Shown here: positions 1 through 9,182 of the stretch, piece after piece
How positions within the stretch are numbered: position 1 is the first letter of the stretch
Layout: each line of letters starts with the position of its first letter
Assembly (NCBI RefSeq): GCF_001686985.1
Contig: NZ_CP015318.1
Coordinates: 4,648,001-4,712,000, forward strand
Reading direction: 5' to 3'
DNA: 64,000 nucleotides
From: Mesorhizobium amorphae CCNWGS0123
GTDB taxonomy: Bacteria > Pseudomonadota > Alphaproteobacteria > Rhizobiales > Rhizobiaceae
Position numbers and translations under genes: made by a program
Notes under the pieces: model-generated
The model's input: only the letters and a program-made list of their open reading frames with translations
The model's database searches: none
Told to the model about the DNA's origin: nothing

Positions 1-433
1 CTTCGGCTTCCGCCGTGTGCTGGTCATCAACACGCCGATCGTTGCCGCGATGGTTGCGGGCTTCGCCTTGATCCAGGCGACCACACCCCTATGGATCGTG
101 CTTGCCTATATCTTCGCCTTCGGTGTTTTGCGCTCGGCGCAGTGGGCCTCGACCGGCAACCTCGCCTATTCCGACATCGCGCCGGAACAGCTCGCCCGCT
201 TCAGCGCCCTCTACTACATCCTTTGGCAGCTGGCGGTGGCGATCAGCGTCGGATTGGCGGCCGCGTTGCTGTCCTTCCTGGCCGGCGGCGGCCCGGCCGT
301 GACCAACGACTTCCGCATCCTGTTCGTGATCGAAGGCGTCATCACGCTGTGCGCGCTGTTCGCCTATCTCAGGCTGACGCCGCAGGACGGCGCCCATGTC
401 AGCGGCCATGGCGCGCAAATGAGCGTGGACTAA
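1..433 (+). CDS. MFS transporter, C-terminal part (5' end outside window)
   Basis: The open frame enters from the left edge and ends at TAA 431-433, so about 143 C-terminal residues are visible. They contain three strongly hydrophobic stretches separated by short polar turns, including a segment reading WQLAVAISVGLAAALL, and a polar tail rich in His, Gly and Asp. This fits the last helices of a major facilitator superfamily drug or solute transporter, possibly of the 14-helix DHA2/EmrB type. The family call rests on hydropathy and general resemblance only. No substrate can be inferred. The stop codon is immediately followed by a dispersed repeat fragment. Confidence 0.6.
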   Translation, partial: FGFRRVLVINTPIVAAMVAGFALIQATTPLWIVLAYIFAFGVLRSAQWASTGNLAYSDIAPEQLARFSALYYILWQLAVAISVGLAAALLSFLAGGGPAVTNDFRILFVIEGVITLCALFAYLRLTPQDGAHVSGHGAQMSVD

Positions 434-460
434 AGCAATTCCAGGAAAGGTGTGATGTGG
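431..460. repeat. Dispersed repeat fragment (AAAGCAATTCCAGGAAA type)
   Basis: The sequence starting at the stop codon of the MFS gene, core AGCAATTCCAGGAAAGGTG, matches another copy at 41191-41220 (AGCAGTTCCAGGAAAAGTG). This resembles an intergenic palindromic repeat I associate with Mesorhizobium genomes. Only one half of the element is visible here; it lies between convergent genes. Confidence 0.55.
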
Positions 461-484
461 CTGTCCGTCCGGCCGAGGCACACC

Positions 485-1189
485 TCACTCGCTGAACGTC
501 ACCCATTCCTCCAGCGGCACGCGGTCGGTGCGGAACTCGTTTTCGGGCTTGGACGTATCCTCATGGCCGAGTGCCATGCCGCAGACGACGATCTCCTCGT
601 CGGGAATGTTGAGAACCGGCCTGATCTGCCGGTGATAAGGCGCGAAGGCGGCTTGCGGGCAGGTGTGCAGGCCCCTGCCCCGCGCCGCCACCATGATGTT
701 CTGCAGGAACATGCCGTAGTCGATCCACGAGCCCTGGTTTAGCCGCCGGTCGATGGTGAAGATCATGCCGACCGGCGCATCGAAGAAGACGAAGTTGCGG
801 TCGTGCTGCGCGCGCATCCTGTCGACCTCGCGCCGGCCGATGCCGAGCGCGCCGTAGAGGCCGAAACCGTTGGCGCGGCGACGGGTGAGATAGGGCTCGA
901 AGAACTGGGTGGGATAGTAGCGATACTCGTCCCAATCGGCCTTCTCGGCGCGGATGCCCGAATTGAGGATGGCGTCCGTGATCTGCTGCTTGATTTCCCC
1001 CTTGGTCACATAGACCCGCCAAGGCTGCATGTTGGTGCCCGAAGGCGCCCGCGCCGCAACGGCGAGAATGTCCCGGATCGTCTCGTCGTCGACCATCTCG
1101 GGCAGGAAGGCGCGCACCGATCGGCGTGATGTGATCGCCTCGTCTACGATCGCCGCATCCTTGGCAATCCGGGCGTTGTTTTCCAGCAT
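485..1189 (-). CDS. Nitroreductase family protein
   Basis: The 234-residue product has the nitroreductase fold signatures: an N-terminal SRRSVRAF FMN-phosphate-binding motif, then ARAPSGTNMQPWRVYV, and a C-terminal VCGMALGHED segment close to the family's typical GYP..NRP..R region. These enzymes bind FMN as dimers and reduce nitro groups, quinones or related substrates with NAD(P)H in the cytosol. The ATG at 1189 was chosen over an upstream in-frame ATG at 1318 because family members begin a few residues before the SRRSVR motif. It is transcribed away from the regulator at 1432, with a 240-bp intergenic region that contains candidate operator repeats. The physiological substrate is unknown. 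Confidence 0.85.
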   Translation of the reverse strand: MLENNARIAKDAAIVDEAITSRRSVRAFLPEMVDDETIRDILAVAARAPSGTNMQPWRVYVTKGEIKQQITDAILNSGIRAEKADWDEYRYYPTQFFEPYLTRRRANGFGLYGALGIGRREVDRMRAQHDRNFVFFDAPVGMIFTIDRRLNQGSWIDYGMFLQNIMVAARGRGLHTCPQAAFAPYHRQIRPVLNIPDEEIVVCGMALGHEDTSKPENEFRTDRVPLEEWVTFSE

Positions 1190-1356
1190 GGGCCGTCCCT
1201 TGACGCATGGCCTTGGGAAACCGGGACCGGCTTCCGGACAGGACCCATGCGCGAATTCCAAATACCCTGGTCCTCGATCGGACGTCCCCACCCGCCGTTC
1301 GTGGCCGAGCCTTTGCATGAACCGTCAAAATGGCGCAAGCAAATCTTGTGGTCTTG

Positions 1357-1420
1357 TGAAAATCCCCTTGATTTTTTCATAGAGCTGGCCTTTCATGAAA
1401 TTTGTCTGGGATTTTTCATC
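1357..1420. promoter_or_regulatory. Candidate operator cluster upstream of the XRE/cupin regulator
   Basis: Three related elements lie just before the regulator gene. There is an inverted pair TGAAAATC (1357-1364) / GATTTTTTCA (1370-1379), a perfect 10-bp palindrome TTTCATGAAA (1391-1400), and a further GATTTTTCAT (1410-1419). The A/T-rich repeats stand out from the roughly 64% GC background. They lie between the divergent nitroreductase and regulator genes, so they could be autoregulatory sites for the XRE protein. That is inference from position and symmetry. Confidence 0.45.
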
Positions 1421-1431
1421 GAGAGAATGGC

Positions 1432-2019
1432 TTGGCCTCAATCGCCGTCAGATCGGAGCAGGAGAGCAGCGAACGGCTGCTGGCTGGCGACATCCGCGCG
1501 CTGCGCAAGGCGCGCGGGCTGACTCTGGCCGAGATCGGCCTCAGGCTCGGCCGTTCCGTCGGCTGGGTCAGCCAGGTCGAGCGCGGCCTGTCGATCCCTT
1601 CGCTCGGTGACCTCAGGGCCTTCGCCGACCTGTTCGGCGTGCCGGTCAGTCTGTTCTTCAGCCACGACGTGCCGATTGAAAAAGAGCGCGGCGTCGTCGT
1701 GCGCGCCGGCAACCGGCGCAGGCTTGGCACAAGCGATTCCGGACTGGTGGAGGAGCTTCTGTCGCCCGATCTCGGCGGTAGCTTCGAGATGCTGCGTTCG
1801 GTCTTCGCGCCGGGCGCTGAATTGAAGACCGAGGCGCGTCGGCCGACGGAGGAAGCCGGCTATGTCGCGTCCGGCACCTTCGACATAGAGATATCGGGCG
1901 TCTGGCACCGGCTTGCCGAGGGCGATTCGTTTCGCTTCGACGGCAAGCCGTTCCGCTGGCGCAATCCCGGCGCCGAGCCGGCGGTGGTCATCTGGGTGGT
2001 TTCGCCGCCTGTCTATTGA
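1432..2019 (+). CDS. XRE-family transcriptional regulator with C-terminal cupin domain
   Basis: An N-terminal helix-turn-helix (DIRALRKARGLTLAEIGLRL, then GWVSQVERGLSIPSL) is followed by a C-terminal cupin_2 beta-barrel containing GYVASGTFDIEISG and a GDSFRFDGKPFRW segment. Proteins of this architecture (PuuR/SutR-like) sense small metabolites and control adjacent catabolic operons. The TTG at 1432 is preferred because GAGAG lies 6 nt upstream; an earlier in-frame TTG at 1402 would add 10 residues. The gene ends 21 bp before the next ATG, so it is probably the first gene of the methyl-amine operon and its likely regulator. The ligand is unknown. Confidence 0.85.
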   Translation: MASIAVRSEQESSERLLAGDIRALRKARGLTLAEIGLRLGRSVGWVSQVERGLSIPSLGDLRAFADLFGVPVSLFFSHDVPIEKERGVVVRAGNRRRLGTSDSGLVEELLSPDLGGSFEMLRSVFAPGAELKTEARRPTEEAGYVASGTFDIEISGVWHRLAEGDSFRFDGKPFRWRNPGAEPAVVIWVVSPPVY

Positions 2020-2040
2020 GTGAATATTTGGGAGAGCAAC

Positions 2041-4494
2041 ATGGCCGGTTTGCCAACCACGGCACGCGTGGTGATCATCGGAGGCGGTGTCGTCGGCACC
2101 TCTTCGCTCTACCACCTTGCCAAGGCGGGCTGGACCGACTGCGTGCTCTTGGAAAAGAACGAGCTGACCTCCGGCTCGACCTGGCACGCCGCCGGCAACG
2201 TGCCGACCTTCTCCTCGTCCTGGTCACTGATGAACATGCAGCGCTATTCGACCGAGCTTTATCGCGGGCTTGCCGACGCGGTCGACTATCCCATGAACTA
2301 CCACGTTACCGGCTCGCTCAGGCTCGCCCACACAAGCGAGCGCATGCAGGAATTCCAGCGCGCCAAGGGCATGGGCCGCTACCAGGGCATGGACATCGAC
2401 GTTGTCGGCCTCGACGAGATCAAGCGCCGCTACCCGTTCATCGAAACGCATGAGCTGAAGGGCGCGCTCTACGATCCGAGCGACGGCGACATCGATCCGG
2501 CGCAGTTGACGCAGGCGCTGGCCAAGGGCGCGCGTGACATGGGGGCAAAGATCATCCGCTTCTGCCCGGTCACCGGCGTGCGCCGCGAGAACGATGAATG
2601 GGTGGTCGAGACGGCGCAGGGCGAAATCCGCTGCGAGATCGTCGTCAACGCCGCCGGCTACCGTGCGGCCGAGGTCGGCAAGATGTTCGGCCGCGAAGTA
2701 CCGATGATGGTAATGAGCCATCAATACATATTGTTCGAGGAAATCCCCGAACTGGCGGCATGGTCGAAGGAACAGGGCAAGAAACTACCGCTGCTGCGCG
2801 ACGTCGACACGTCCTACTACCTGCGCCAGGAAAAGACCGGCATGAATCTCGGGCCCTATGAGCGCAATTGCCGCGCGCACTGGGCGACCCACAACGATCC
2901 GATGCCGGAGGATTTTTCCTTCCAGCTGTTCCCCGACGACCTCGACCGTCTCGAGCACTATCTCGCCGATGCCGTAGCGCGCGTGCCCGTCCTCGGCACC
3001 GCCGGCCTGTCCAAGGTCATCAACGGCCCGATCCCCTATGCGCCGGACGGCAACCCGCTGATCGGACCGATGCCCGGCGTGCCCAACGCCTTCGAGGCCT
3101 GCGTCTTCACCTTCGGCATCGCGCAAGGCGGCGGCGCCGGTAAGGTCCTGGCCGAATGGGTCACGCAAGGCCAGACGGAATGGGACATGTGGTCCTGCGA
3201 CCCGCGCCGCTTCACCAGCTTTGCCGCCGCACCCGATTACTGCGTCGCCAAGGGCATGGAGATCTACGGCAACGAATACGCCATCCAGTTCCCGCGCCAT
3301 GCCTGGCCCGCGGCACGCGACCGCAAGCTGTCGCCGCTGCATGATCGCATCAAGGCGCTCGGCGGCCGCTTCGACGCCTACAATGGCTGGGAGCGCGCCA
3401 CCTGGTACGCTCAAGCTGGCGACGATGTCTCGGAAGAATCGACGCTGACCTTCCGCCGCGACGGACCCTGGCTGCACCGCGTGCGCGAAGAGTGCCTGGC
3501 GGTGCGCGATGCCGCCGGCATTCTGGACCTGCCGGGCTTCTCCCGTTTCAACCTCGAAGGTCCCGGCGCTGCCGATTGGCTGAGCCTCCAGGTCACCGGC
3601 CTGGTGCCGAAGCCGGGTCGCATCGGCCTCGTCTATTTCTCCGACGACAAGGGTCGCATCGTCACCGAAATGTCGGTTGTGCGCCACGGCGAGGACCAGA
3701 TGACGCTGATCACCGCCGCGGTCGCGCAGTGGCACGATTTCGAATGGCTGAAGTCGCGCATGCCGAAGAATGCGCCATTCACGCTGATCGACCGGACCGA
3801 GGAGTACTCGACACAGATCCTCGCCGGTCCCAACTCGCGCAAAATCCTCGCCGAGGTCTGCGCCGCCGATCTTGCCTTGCCCTGGCTGACCCATCAGGAA
3901 ACCAGCATCACCGGACGCTGGGCCAAGCTGGTGCGCGTGTCCTTCGCCGGCGAGCTCGGCTGGGAAATTCACACCAAAGTTGGCGACACCGCCACGGTCT
4001 TCGACGCCGTCTGGGCTGCCGGCCAGAAGCACGGCCTGAAACCGTTCGGCATGTACGCGCTGGATTCGCTCAGGCTGGAAAAGGGCTACCGCGCCTGGAA
4101 GGGCGACCTGTCGACCGACTATTCGATCCTGCAGGGTGGGCTGGAGCGCTTCGTCAAATGGGACAAGCCCGCCTTCCGCGGCAAGGCCGCTCTGCTGAAC
4201 GAAAAGCAGCAGGGCGTAAAGAAGCGATTCGTCACGCTGGTCGTCGAGAACCCCGGCGATTGCGATGCGCCCTATATGTCGACGCTCTGGCATGACGGCC
4301 AGATCGTCGGCGAGACGACATCCGGTGGCTGGGGTCATCGCATCGACAAGTCGATCGCGCTCGGCATGCTGCGCGCCGACCTGACCGAACCCGGCACCGC
4401 GGTCGAGTTGGAGATCTTCGGCGACCGTTTTCAGGCGGTCGTGCAGAAGGACGAACCACTGTGGGATCCGAAGAACGAAAGACTGAGAGCATGA
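2041..4494 (+). CDS. Dimethylglycine/sarcosine dehydrogenase-like FAD oxidoreductase with GcvT domain
   Basis: This 817-residue protein has an N-terminal DAO-type FAD domain with the dinucleotide motif VVIIGGGVVGT (about residues 10-20). SGSTWHAAG contains His49, which matches the covalent 8-alpha-histidyl-FAD site of mammalian dimethylglycine and sarcosine dehydrogenases. The C-terminal half is a GcvT/T-protein-type folate-binding domain, with GELGWEIH as the family hallmark. The family oxidises N-methylated glycine derivatives and passes the methyl carbon to tetrahydrofolate. The ATG at 2041 has GGAGAG 4 nt upstream, so an in-frame GTG at 2020 is unlikely. The stop overlaps the next start (ATGA). 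A second paralogue lies at 6568; exact substrates are not resolved. Confidence 0.88.
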   Translation: MAGLPTTARVVIIGGGVVGTSSLYHLAKAGWTDCVLLEKNELTSGSTWHAAGNVPTFSSSWSLMNMQRYSTELYRGLADAVDYPMNYHVTGSLRLAHTSERMQEFQRAKGMGRYQGMDIDVVGLDEIKRRYPFIETHELKGALYDPSDGDIDPAQLTQALAKGARDMGAKIIRFCPVTGVRRENDEWVVETAQGEIRCEIVVNAAGYRAAEVGKMFGREVPMMVMSHQYILFEEIPELAAWSKEQGKKLPLLRDVDTSYYLRQEKTGMNLGPYERNCRAHWATHNDPMPEDFSFQLFPDDLDRLEHYLADAVARVPVLGTAGLSKVINGPIPYAPDGNPLIGPMPGVPNAFEACVFTFGIAQGGGAGKVLAEWVTQGQTEWDMWSCDPRRFTSFAAAPDYCVAKGMEIYGNEYAIQFPRHAWPAARDRKLSPLHDRIKALGGRFDAYNGWERATWYAQAGDDVSEESTLTFRRDGPWLHRVREECLAVRDAAGILDLPGFSRFNLEGPGAADWLSLQVTGLVPKPGRIGLVYFSDDKGRIVTEMSVVRHGEDQMTLITAAVAQWHDFEWLKSRMPKNAPFTLIDRTEEYSTQILAGPNSRKILAEVCAADLALPWLTHQETSITGRWAKLVRVSFAGELGWEIHTKVGDTATVFDAVWAAGQKHGLKPFGMYALDSLRLEKGYRAWKGDLSTDYSILQGGLERFVKWDKPAFRGKAALLNEKQQGVKKRFVTLVVENPGDCDAPYMSTLWHDGQIVGETTSGGWGHRIDKSIALGMLRADLTEPGTAVELEIFGDRFQAVVQKDEPLWDPKNERLRA

Positions 4495-5390
4495 AGAAAG
4501 TCGTCCTCACCGATGGCGGCATGGGCCAGGAACTGGTCCGCCGCAGCAAGTCCGAGCCGACGCCGCTGTGGTCGGCCAGGGTATTGATCGACGAACCGGA
4601 TCTGGTGCGCGACCTGCATGCGGAATTCATCCGTGCCGGCGCCTGCGTCATCACCATCAACACCTACTCTGCGACGCCTGAGCGGCTGGTGCGCGAAGGC
4701 GCGGAAGACCTGTTCAAGCAGTTGCAGAAGCGCGGCATCGAGCTGGCTAGGCAAGCGTGCGAGCAAGCCGGAGAGGCAACCATCGCCGGCTGTCTGTCGC
4801 CTTTGTTCGGCAGCTATGCGCCGGCGCTGACCATCTCCTACCAGGAGACGCTCGACACCTATCGCCGCATCGTCGCGGAACAGGCCGACGGCGTCGATCT
4901 GTTCCTGTGCGAAACCATGGCCTCGACCGACGAGGCCCGCGCCGCCGTCACCGCGGCATCGGAAAGCGGTAAGCCGGTCTGGGTGTCCTGGACGCTCGCC
5001 GACCACGGTGCACCACGCCTGCGCAGCGGCGAAGCGATCGCGGCCGCATCCGGCGCGCTTGACGGCATGCCGCTCGCTGCAAGGCTGATCAATTGCTGCC
5101 GGCCCGAAGCCGTCAGCGCCGCGCTCCCCGAACTGATCGCACTCGGCGGCCCGGTCGGCGCCTATGCCAACGGCTTCACCTCGGTCGAGGCGCTGAAACA
5201 TGGCGGCACCGTCGAGGTGCTACATGCGCGCCACGACCTCGATCCGGAGGCCTATGCCGATCAGGCGATCGGCTGGGTCGAGGCCGGCGCAAGCATCGTC
5301 GGCGGCTGCTGCGAAGTCGGCCCTGCCCATATCGCCGCCTTGCACGACCGGCTCGAACAGGCCGGCTATCAGATTTCGGGAGTTCAATGA
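4491..5390 (+). CDS. Homocysteine S-methyltransferase family protein
   Basis: This 299-residue protein matches the Pfam S-methyl_trans fold: an N-terminal LTDGGMGQEL motif, an internal LINCCRP segment, and a C-terminal GGCCEVGPAHI. The Cys of the INC motif and the GGCC pair are the zinc ligands that activate homocysteine thiolate. Relatives use S-methylmethionine (MmuM) or glycine betaine (BHMT) as methyl donor. Placement between two dimethylglycine-dehydrogenase-like genes, with 4-nt overlaps on both sides, suggests a role in demethylating a methylated amine such as betaine. The donor is inferred from context only. Start ATG 4491 overlaps the previous stop. Confidence 0.85.
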   Translation: MKKVVLTDGGMGQELVRRSKSEPTPLWSARVLIDEPDLVRDLHAEFIRAGACVITINTYSATPERLVREGAEDLFKQLQKRGIELARQACEQAGEATIAGCLSPLFGSYAPALTISYQETLDTYRRIVAEQADGVDLFLCETMASTDEARAAVTAASESGKPVWVSWTLADHGAPRLRSGEAIAAASGALDGMPLAARLINCCRPEAVSAALPELIALGGPVGAYANGFTSVEALKHGGTVEVLHARHDLDPEAYADQAIGWVEAGASIVGGCCEVGPAHIAALHDRLEQAGYQISGVQ

Positions 5391-6571
5391 TGCCCAGACC
5401 ATCGTCCCGCATTACCGGCATCGTGCCTTCGGGCAAGGATGGCTGGGAGGTTCATTTCACGGCCTGGACCCGCAAGCAGGCCGGCGAGGACATCATCATG
5501 CTGTCGGTCGGCGACCATGATTTCGATACGCCGGACCAGACCATCGAAGCCTGCGTGACCGCAGTTCGCGGCAGCAACCATCACTACACTCCGCTGCCCG
5601 GCCTGCCGCGCCTGCGCAAGGCAATGGCGGCGGCCTCGACCGCCTGCACCGGCATCACGACAAGCCCCGACCAGGTCATCGCTACACCCGGCGGGCAGGC
5701 AGCGCTCTACGCCGCCGTGCAGGCCGTGCTTGACAAGGGCGACCATGCCATCGTGGTCGCCCCTTACTACGCGACCTATCCCAACACTTTCAGCGCAGCC
5801 GGCGCCGACTTCACCGTCGTCGAGACCCCCGCCGAGGATGGTTTCCAGCCACACGCCGCCGGCATTCGTGCGGCAATCCGGCCGAACACACGCGCCATCC
5901 TCATCAATACGCCGAACAACCCGACGGGCGCGGTCTATTCGCGCCAGCACCTCGAAGAGCTGGCTGAGGTCTGCCGGGAGCATGACCTCTGGCTGCTGTC
6001 CGACGAGGTCTACTGGACGCTGGGGGGTGGCGAGCATTTGTCCCCGCGTTCCCTGCCCGGCATGGCCGAGCGCACGCTGGTCATCAATTCGATGTCCAAG
6101 AGCCACGGCATGACCGGCTGGCGCATGGGCTGGCTGACCGGCCCAAAAGAGATGATCTCGCTGCTGGTCAACCTCAACCTGGTGACCACCTACGGCCTGC
6201 CGGCCTTCATCAGCATCGCCTGTGCCGAGGCGCTCGAAAACGGCTACGGAGTCAAGGAGATTGCCGCGCGCTATGCGGCGCGGCGTACCGTCTTCCTCGA
6301 TGCCATGCGCGGCATGAACGACGTCACCGTGCACGGTTCGGAAGGCGGCATGTTTGCCATGCTCGACATATCGGCCATCGAGCCCGACGACGAGAAATTC
6401 GCCTTTGCCTTCCTCGATGAGGAAAAGGTAAGCGTGATGCCTGGCTCCAGCTTCGGCGAGGCCGCCGCCGGCCATATCCGGGTCAGCCTCTGCCAGCCCG
6501 AACCGGTGCTGCTGGAAGCAGCACGGCGCCTGCGCCGTTTCGTGTCCAGCTATCGCCGCGAGGCCGCATGA
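5387..6571 (+). CDS. Class I/II pyridoxal-phosphate aminotransferase
   Basis: This 394-residue protein has the fold type I aminotransferase pattern. TPGGQAALYAAVQ forms the phosphate-cup region, INTPNNPTGAVYS carries the conserved substrate-site Asn, LSDEVYW holds the PLP-pyridine Asp and Tyr, and SMSKSHGMTGWRMGW contains the Schiff-base lysine. It resembles aspartate or alanine/arginine:pyruvate-type aminotransferases; the specific amino donor cannot be told. Two consecutive ATG codons (5387, 5390) follow GGGAG; the first overlaps the upstream stop. The gene overlaps the next start by 4 nt, so it is part of one translationally coupled operon. A transaminase would let the cell use glycine or a related product. 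Confidence 0.87.
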   Translation: MMPRPSSRITGIVPSGKDGWEVHFTAWTRKQAGEDIIMLSVGDHDFDTPDQTIEACVTAVRGSNHHYTPLPGLPRLRKAMAAASTACTGITTSPDQVIATPGGQAALYAAVQAVLDKGDHAIVVAPYYATYPNTFSAAGADFTVVETPAEDGFQPHAAGIRAAIRPNTRAILINTPNNPTGAVYSRQHLEELAEVCREHDLWLLSDEVYWTLGGGEHLSPRSLPGMAERTLVINSMSKSHGMTGWRMGWLTGPKEMISLLVNLNLVTTYGLPAFISIACAEALENGYGVKEIAARYAARRTVFLDAMRGMNDVTVHGSEGGMFAMLDISAIEPDDEKFAFAFLDEEKVSVMPGSSFGEAAAGHIRVSLCQPEPVLLEAARRLRRFVSSYRREAA

Positions 6572-9018
6572 GCGCCAAGACCATCCCGACCAAAGCCCGC
6601 GCGGTCATCATCGGCGGCGGCGTCTCTGGCTGTTCGGTCGCCTACCATCTGGCCAAGCTCGGCTGGACCGACATCGTGCTGCTCGAACGAAAGCAGCTGA
6701 CATCGGGCACGACCTGGCACGCGGCCGGTCTGATCGGCCAGTTGCGCGGCTCGCAGAATATGACGCGGCTGGCGAAATATTCGGCCGACCTCTACGTCAA
6801 GCTGGAAGCCGAGACCGAGGTTGGCACCGGCATGCGCCAGGTCGGCTCGATCACCGTGGCGCTGACCGAGGAGCGCAAGCACGAGATCTACCGCCAGGCA
6901 TCACTGGCGCGCGCCTTCGATGTCGACGTGCGCGAGATTTCACCTAATGAAGTCAAAGAGATGTACCCATATCTGAACATTTCGGATGTCGTCGGCGCGG
7001 TGCACCTGCCGCTCGACGGCCAGTGTGATCCGGCCAACATCGCCATGGCGCTGGCCAAGGGCGCGCGCCAGCGCGGCGCCACCATCATCGAGAATGTGAA
7101 GGTCACCAAGGTCCACACCAAGAATGGCCGCGTCAGCGGCGTGTCCTGGGCGCAGGGCGAAGAGCAAGGCACGATCGAGGCCGACATCGTCGTCAACTGT
7201 GCCGGCATGTGGGCGCGCGAGCTCGGGGCGAAGAATGGCGTCACCATCCCACTGCATGCCTGCGAGCATTTTTATCTGGTCACCGAGCCGATCCCCGGCC
7301 TCTCGCGCCTGCCGGTGCTGCGCGTGCCGGACGAATGCGCCTACTACAAGGAGGACGCCGGCAAGATGATGCTCGGCGCCTTCGAGCCGGTGGCAAAACC
7401 CTGGGGCATGGACGGCATCCGCGAAAATTTCTGCTTCGACCAGCTGCCGGAGGACATGGAGCATTTCGAGCCGATCCTCGAAATGGGCGTCAACCGCATG
7501 CCGATGCTGGCGACCGCCGGCATCCACACCTTCTTCAACGGTCCCGAGAGTTTCACCCCTGACGACCGCTACTACCTCGGCGAGGCGCCGGAGCTGTCTG
7601 GCTACTGGATGGCGACCGGCTACAATTCGATCGGCATCGTTTCGTCGGGCGGCGCCGGCATGGCGCTGGCGCAGTGGATCAACGACGGCGAAGCACCGTT
7701 CGACCTCTGGGAAGTCGACATCCGCCGCGCTCAGCCGTTCCAGAAGAACCGCCGCTATCTCAAGGAGCGCGTCTCCGAAACGCTCGGCCTGCTCTATGCC
7801 GACCATTTTCCGTATCGCCAGATGGCGACCTCTAGAAATGTCAGGCGTTCGCCGCTGCACGAACACCTGAAGGCGCGCGGCGCCGTGTTCGGCGAGGTCG
7901 CCGGCTGGGAGCGCGCCAACTGGTTCGCCCGTGACGGCCAAGAGCGCGAATACCGTTATTCCTGGAAACGGCAGAACTGGTTCGACAACCAGCGCGAGGA
8001 ACATCTCGCGGTCCGCAACGGCGTCGGCCTGTTCGACATGACCTCGTTCGGCAAGATCCGCGTCGAGGGCCGCAACGCCTGTGCTTTTCTGCAAAGGCTC
8101 TGCGCCAACGACATGGACGTCGCGCCGGGCAAGATCGTCTACACCCAGATGCTCAACCAGCGCGGCGGCGTCGAGAGCGACCTCACCGTGTCGCGCTTGT
8201 CTGAAACCGCCTACTTCCTCGTCGTGCCCGGCGCGACGCTGCAGCGCGACCTCGCCTGGCTGCGCAAGCACCTGGCCGACGAATTTGTCGTCATCACCGA
8301 CGTCACCGCCGCCGAGGCCGTGCTCTGCCTGATGGGACCGGATGCGCGAAAACTGATTCAGAAGGTGAGCCCGAACGACTTCTCCAACGAAACCAACCCG
8401 TTCGGGACGTTTCAGGAGATAGAAATCGGCATGGGCCTGGCCCGCGCCCATCGCGTCACCTATGTCGGCGAACTCGGCTGGGAGCTCTATGTCTCGACCG
8501 ATCAGGCGGCCCATGTCTTCGAGGCGATCGCCGATGCGGGTGCCGATGTCGGCCTGAAACTCTGCGGCCTGCATACGCTGGACTCCTGCCGCATCGAAAA
8601 GGCATTCCGCCATTTCGGCCACGACATCACCGACGAGGACCATGTGCTGGAGGCCGGTCTCGGCTTCGCGGTGAAGACGGCCAAGGGCGATTTCCTCGGC
8701 CGCGATGCGGTGCTGAAGAAGAAGGAGGCCGGCCTATCACGGCGGCTTGTGCAATTCCGCCTGAAAGACGCGCAACCCTTGCTCTTCCACAACGAGGCGA
8801 TCCTGCGCGACGGCAAGATCGTCGGCCCGATCACCTCGGGCAATTACGGTCATCATCTCGGTGGCGCCGTGGGGCTGGGCTACGTGCCCTGCAAGGACGA
8901 GAGCGAGACGGACGTGCTGGCCTCGTCCTACGAGATCGAGATCGCCGGCGAGCGCTTTGCGGTGGAAGCATCGCTGAAGCCGATGTACGATCCGAAGGCG
9001 GAACGGGTGCGCATGTAG
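6568..9018 (+). CDS. Dimethylglycine/sarcosine dehydrogenase-like FAD oxidoreductase with GcvT domain (second paralogue)
   Basis: This 816-residue protein has the same architecture as the gene at 2041: a VIIGGGVSGCS dinucleotide motif near residue 13, SGTTWHAAG with the likely FAD-linking His51, and a C-terminal aminomethyltransferase half with GELGWELYV. The two paralogues share an obvious framework but differ throughout, so they are an old duplication and probably act on different N-methyl substrates, for example dimethylglycine and sarcosine. This one, with HAAGLIGQLRG, looks closer to classical dimethylglycine dehydrogenases. It is the last gene of the operon. A 164-bp gap follows in which I see no clear terminator. 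Confidence 0.88.
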   Translation: MSAKTIPTKARAVIIGGGVSGCSVAYHLAKLGWTDIVLLERKQLTSGTTWHAAGLIGQLRGSQNMTRLAKYSADLYVKLEAETEVGTGMRQVGSITVALTEERKHEIYRQASLARAFDVDVREISPNEVKEMYPYLNISDVVGAVHLPLDGQCDPANIAMALAKGARQRGATIIENVKVTKVHTKNGRVSGVSWAQGEEQGTIEADIVVNCAGMWARELGAKNGVTIPLHACEHFYLVTEPIPGLSRLPVLRVPDECAYYKEDAGKMMLGAFEPVAKPWGMDGIRENFCFDQLPEDMEHFEPILEMGVNRMPMLATAGIHTFFNGPESFTPDDRYYLGEAPELSGYWMATGYNSIGIVSSGGAGMALAQWINDGEAPFDLWEVDIRRAQPFQKNRRYLKERVSETLGLLYADHFPYRQMATSRNVRRSPLHEHLKARGAVFGEVAGWERANWFARDGQEREYRYSWKRQNWFDNQREEHLAVRNGVGLFDMTSFGKIRVEGRNACAFLQRLCANDMDVAPGKIVYTQMLNQRGGVESDLTVSRLSETAYFLVVPGATLQRDLAWLRKHLADEFVVITDVTAAEAVLCLMGPDARKLIQKVSPNDFSNETNPFGTFQEIEIGMGLARAHRVTYVGELGWELYVSTDQAAHVFEAIADAGADVGLKLCGLHTLDSCRIEKAFRHFGHDITDEDHVLEAGLGFAVKTAKGDFLGRDAVLKKKEAGLSRRLVQFRLKDAQPLLFHNEAILRDGKIVGPITSGNYGHHLGGAVGLGYVPCKDESETDVLASSYEIEIAGERFAVEASLKPMYDPKAERVRM

Positions 9019-9182
9019 CATCACCCAGCTGGCTGCGCCCCTTCCACGCCGATCGAAAATTTCCTTACCGTGAACTTTGCCGAGGACACTGCTACGCTGC
9101 TGTCCTGGCCCAACCGGCATCGCATAACGCCGGACGGCCGCAGGGCCGCATTTTGCATGCGGCAACACAACGGAGGGGAAAA

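Noticed and set aside
2020..2040. GTG start for the first flavoprotein, adding 7 residues
   Set aside because: The ATG at 2041 has a well-spaced GGAGAG, and the extra residues (MNIWESN) do not fit the family.
2785..4338. Open minus-strand frame of about 517 codons opposite the first flavoprotein gene
   Set aside because: It is the complement of a strongly supported coding frame, has repetitive Arg/Ala/Gly composition typical of high-GC shadows, and shows no motif or ribosome site.
6940..8643. Open minus-strand frame of about 567 codons opposite the second flavoprotein gene
   Set aside because: Same reason: a high-GC antisense shadow of a motif-rich gene.
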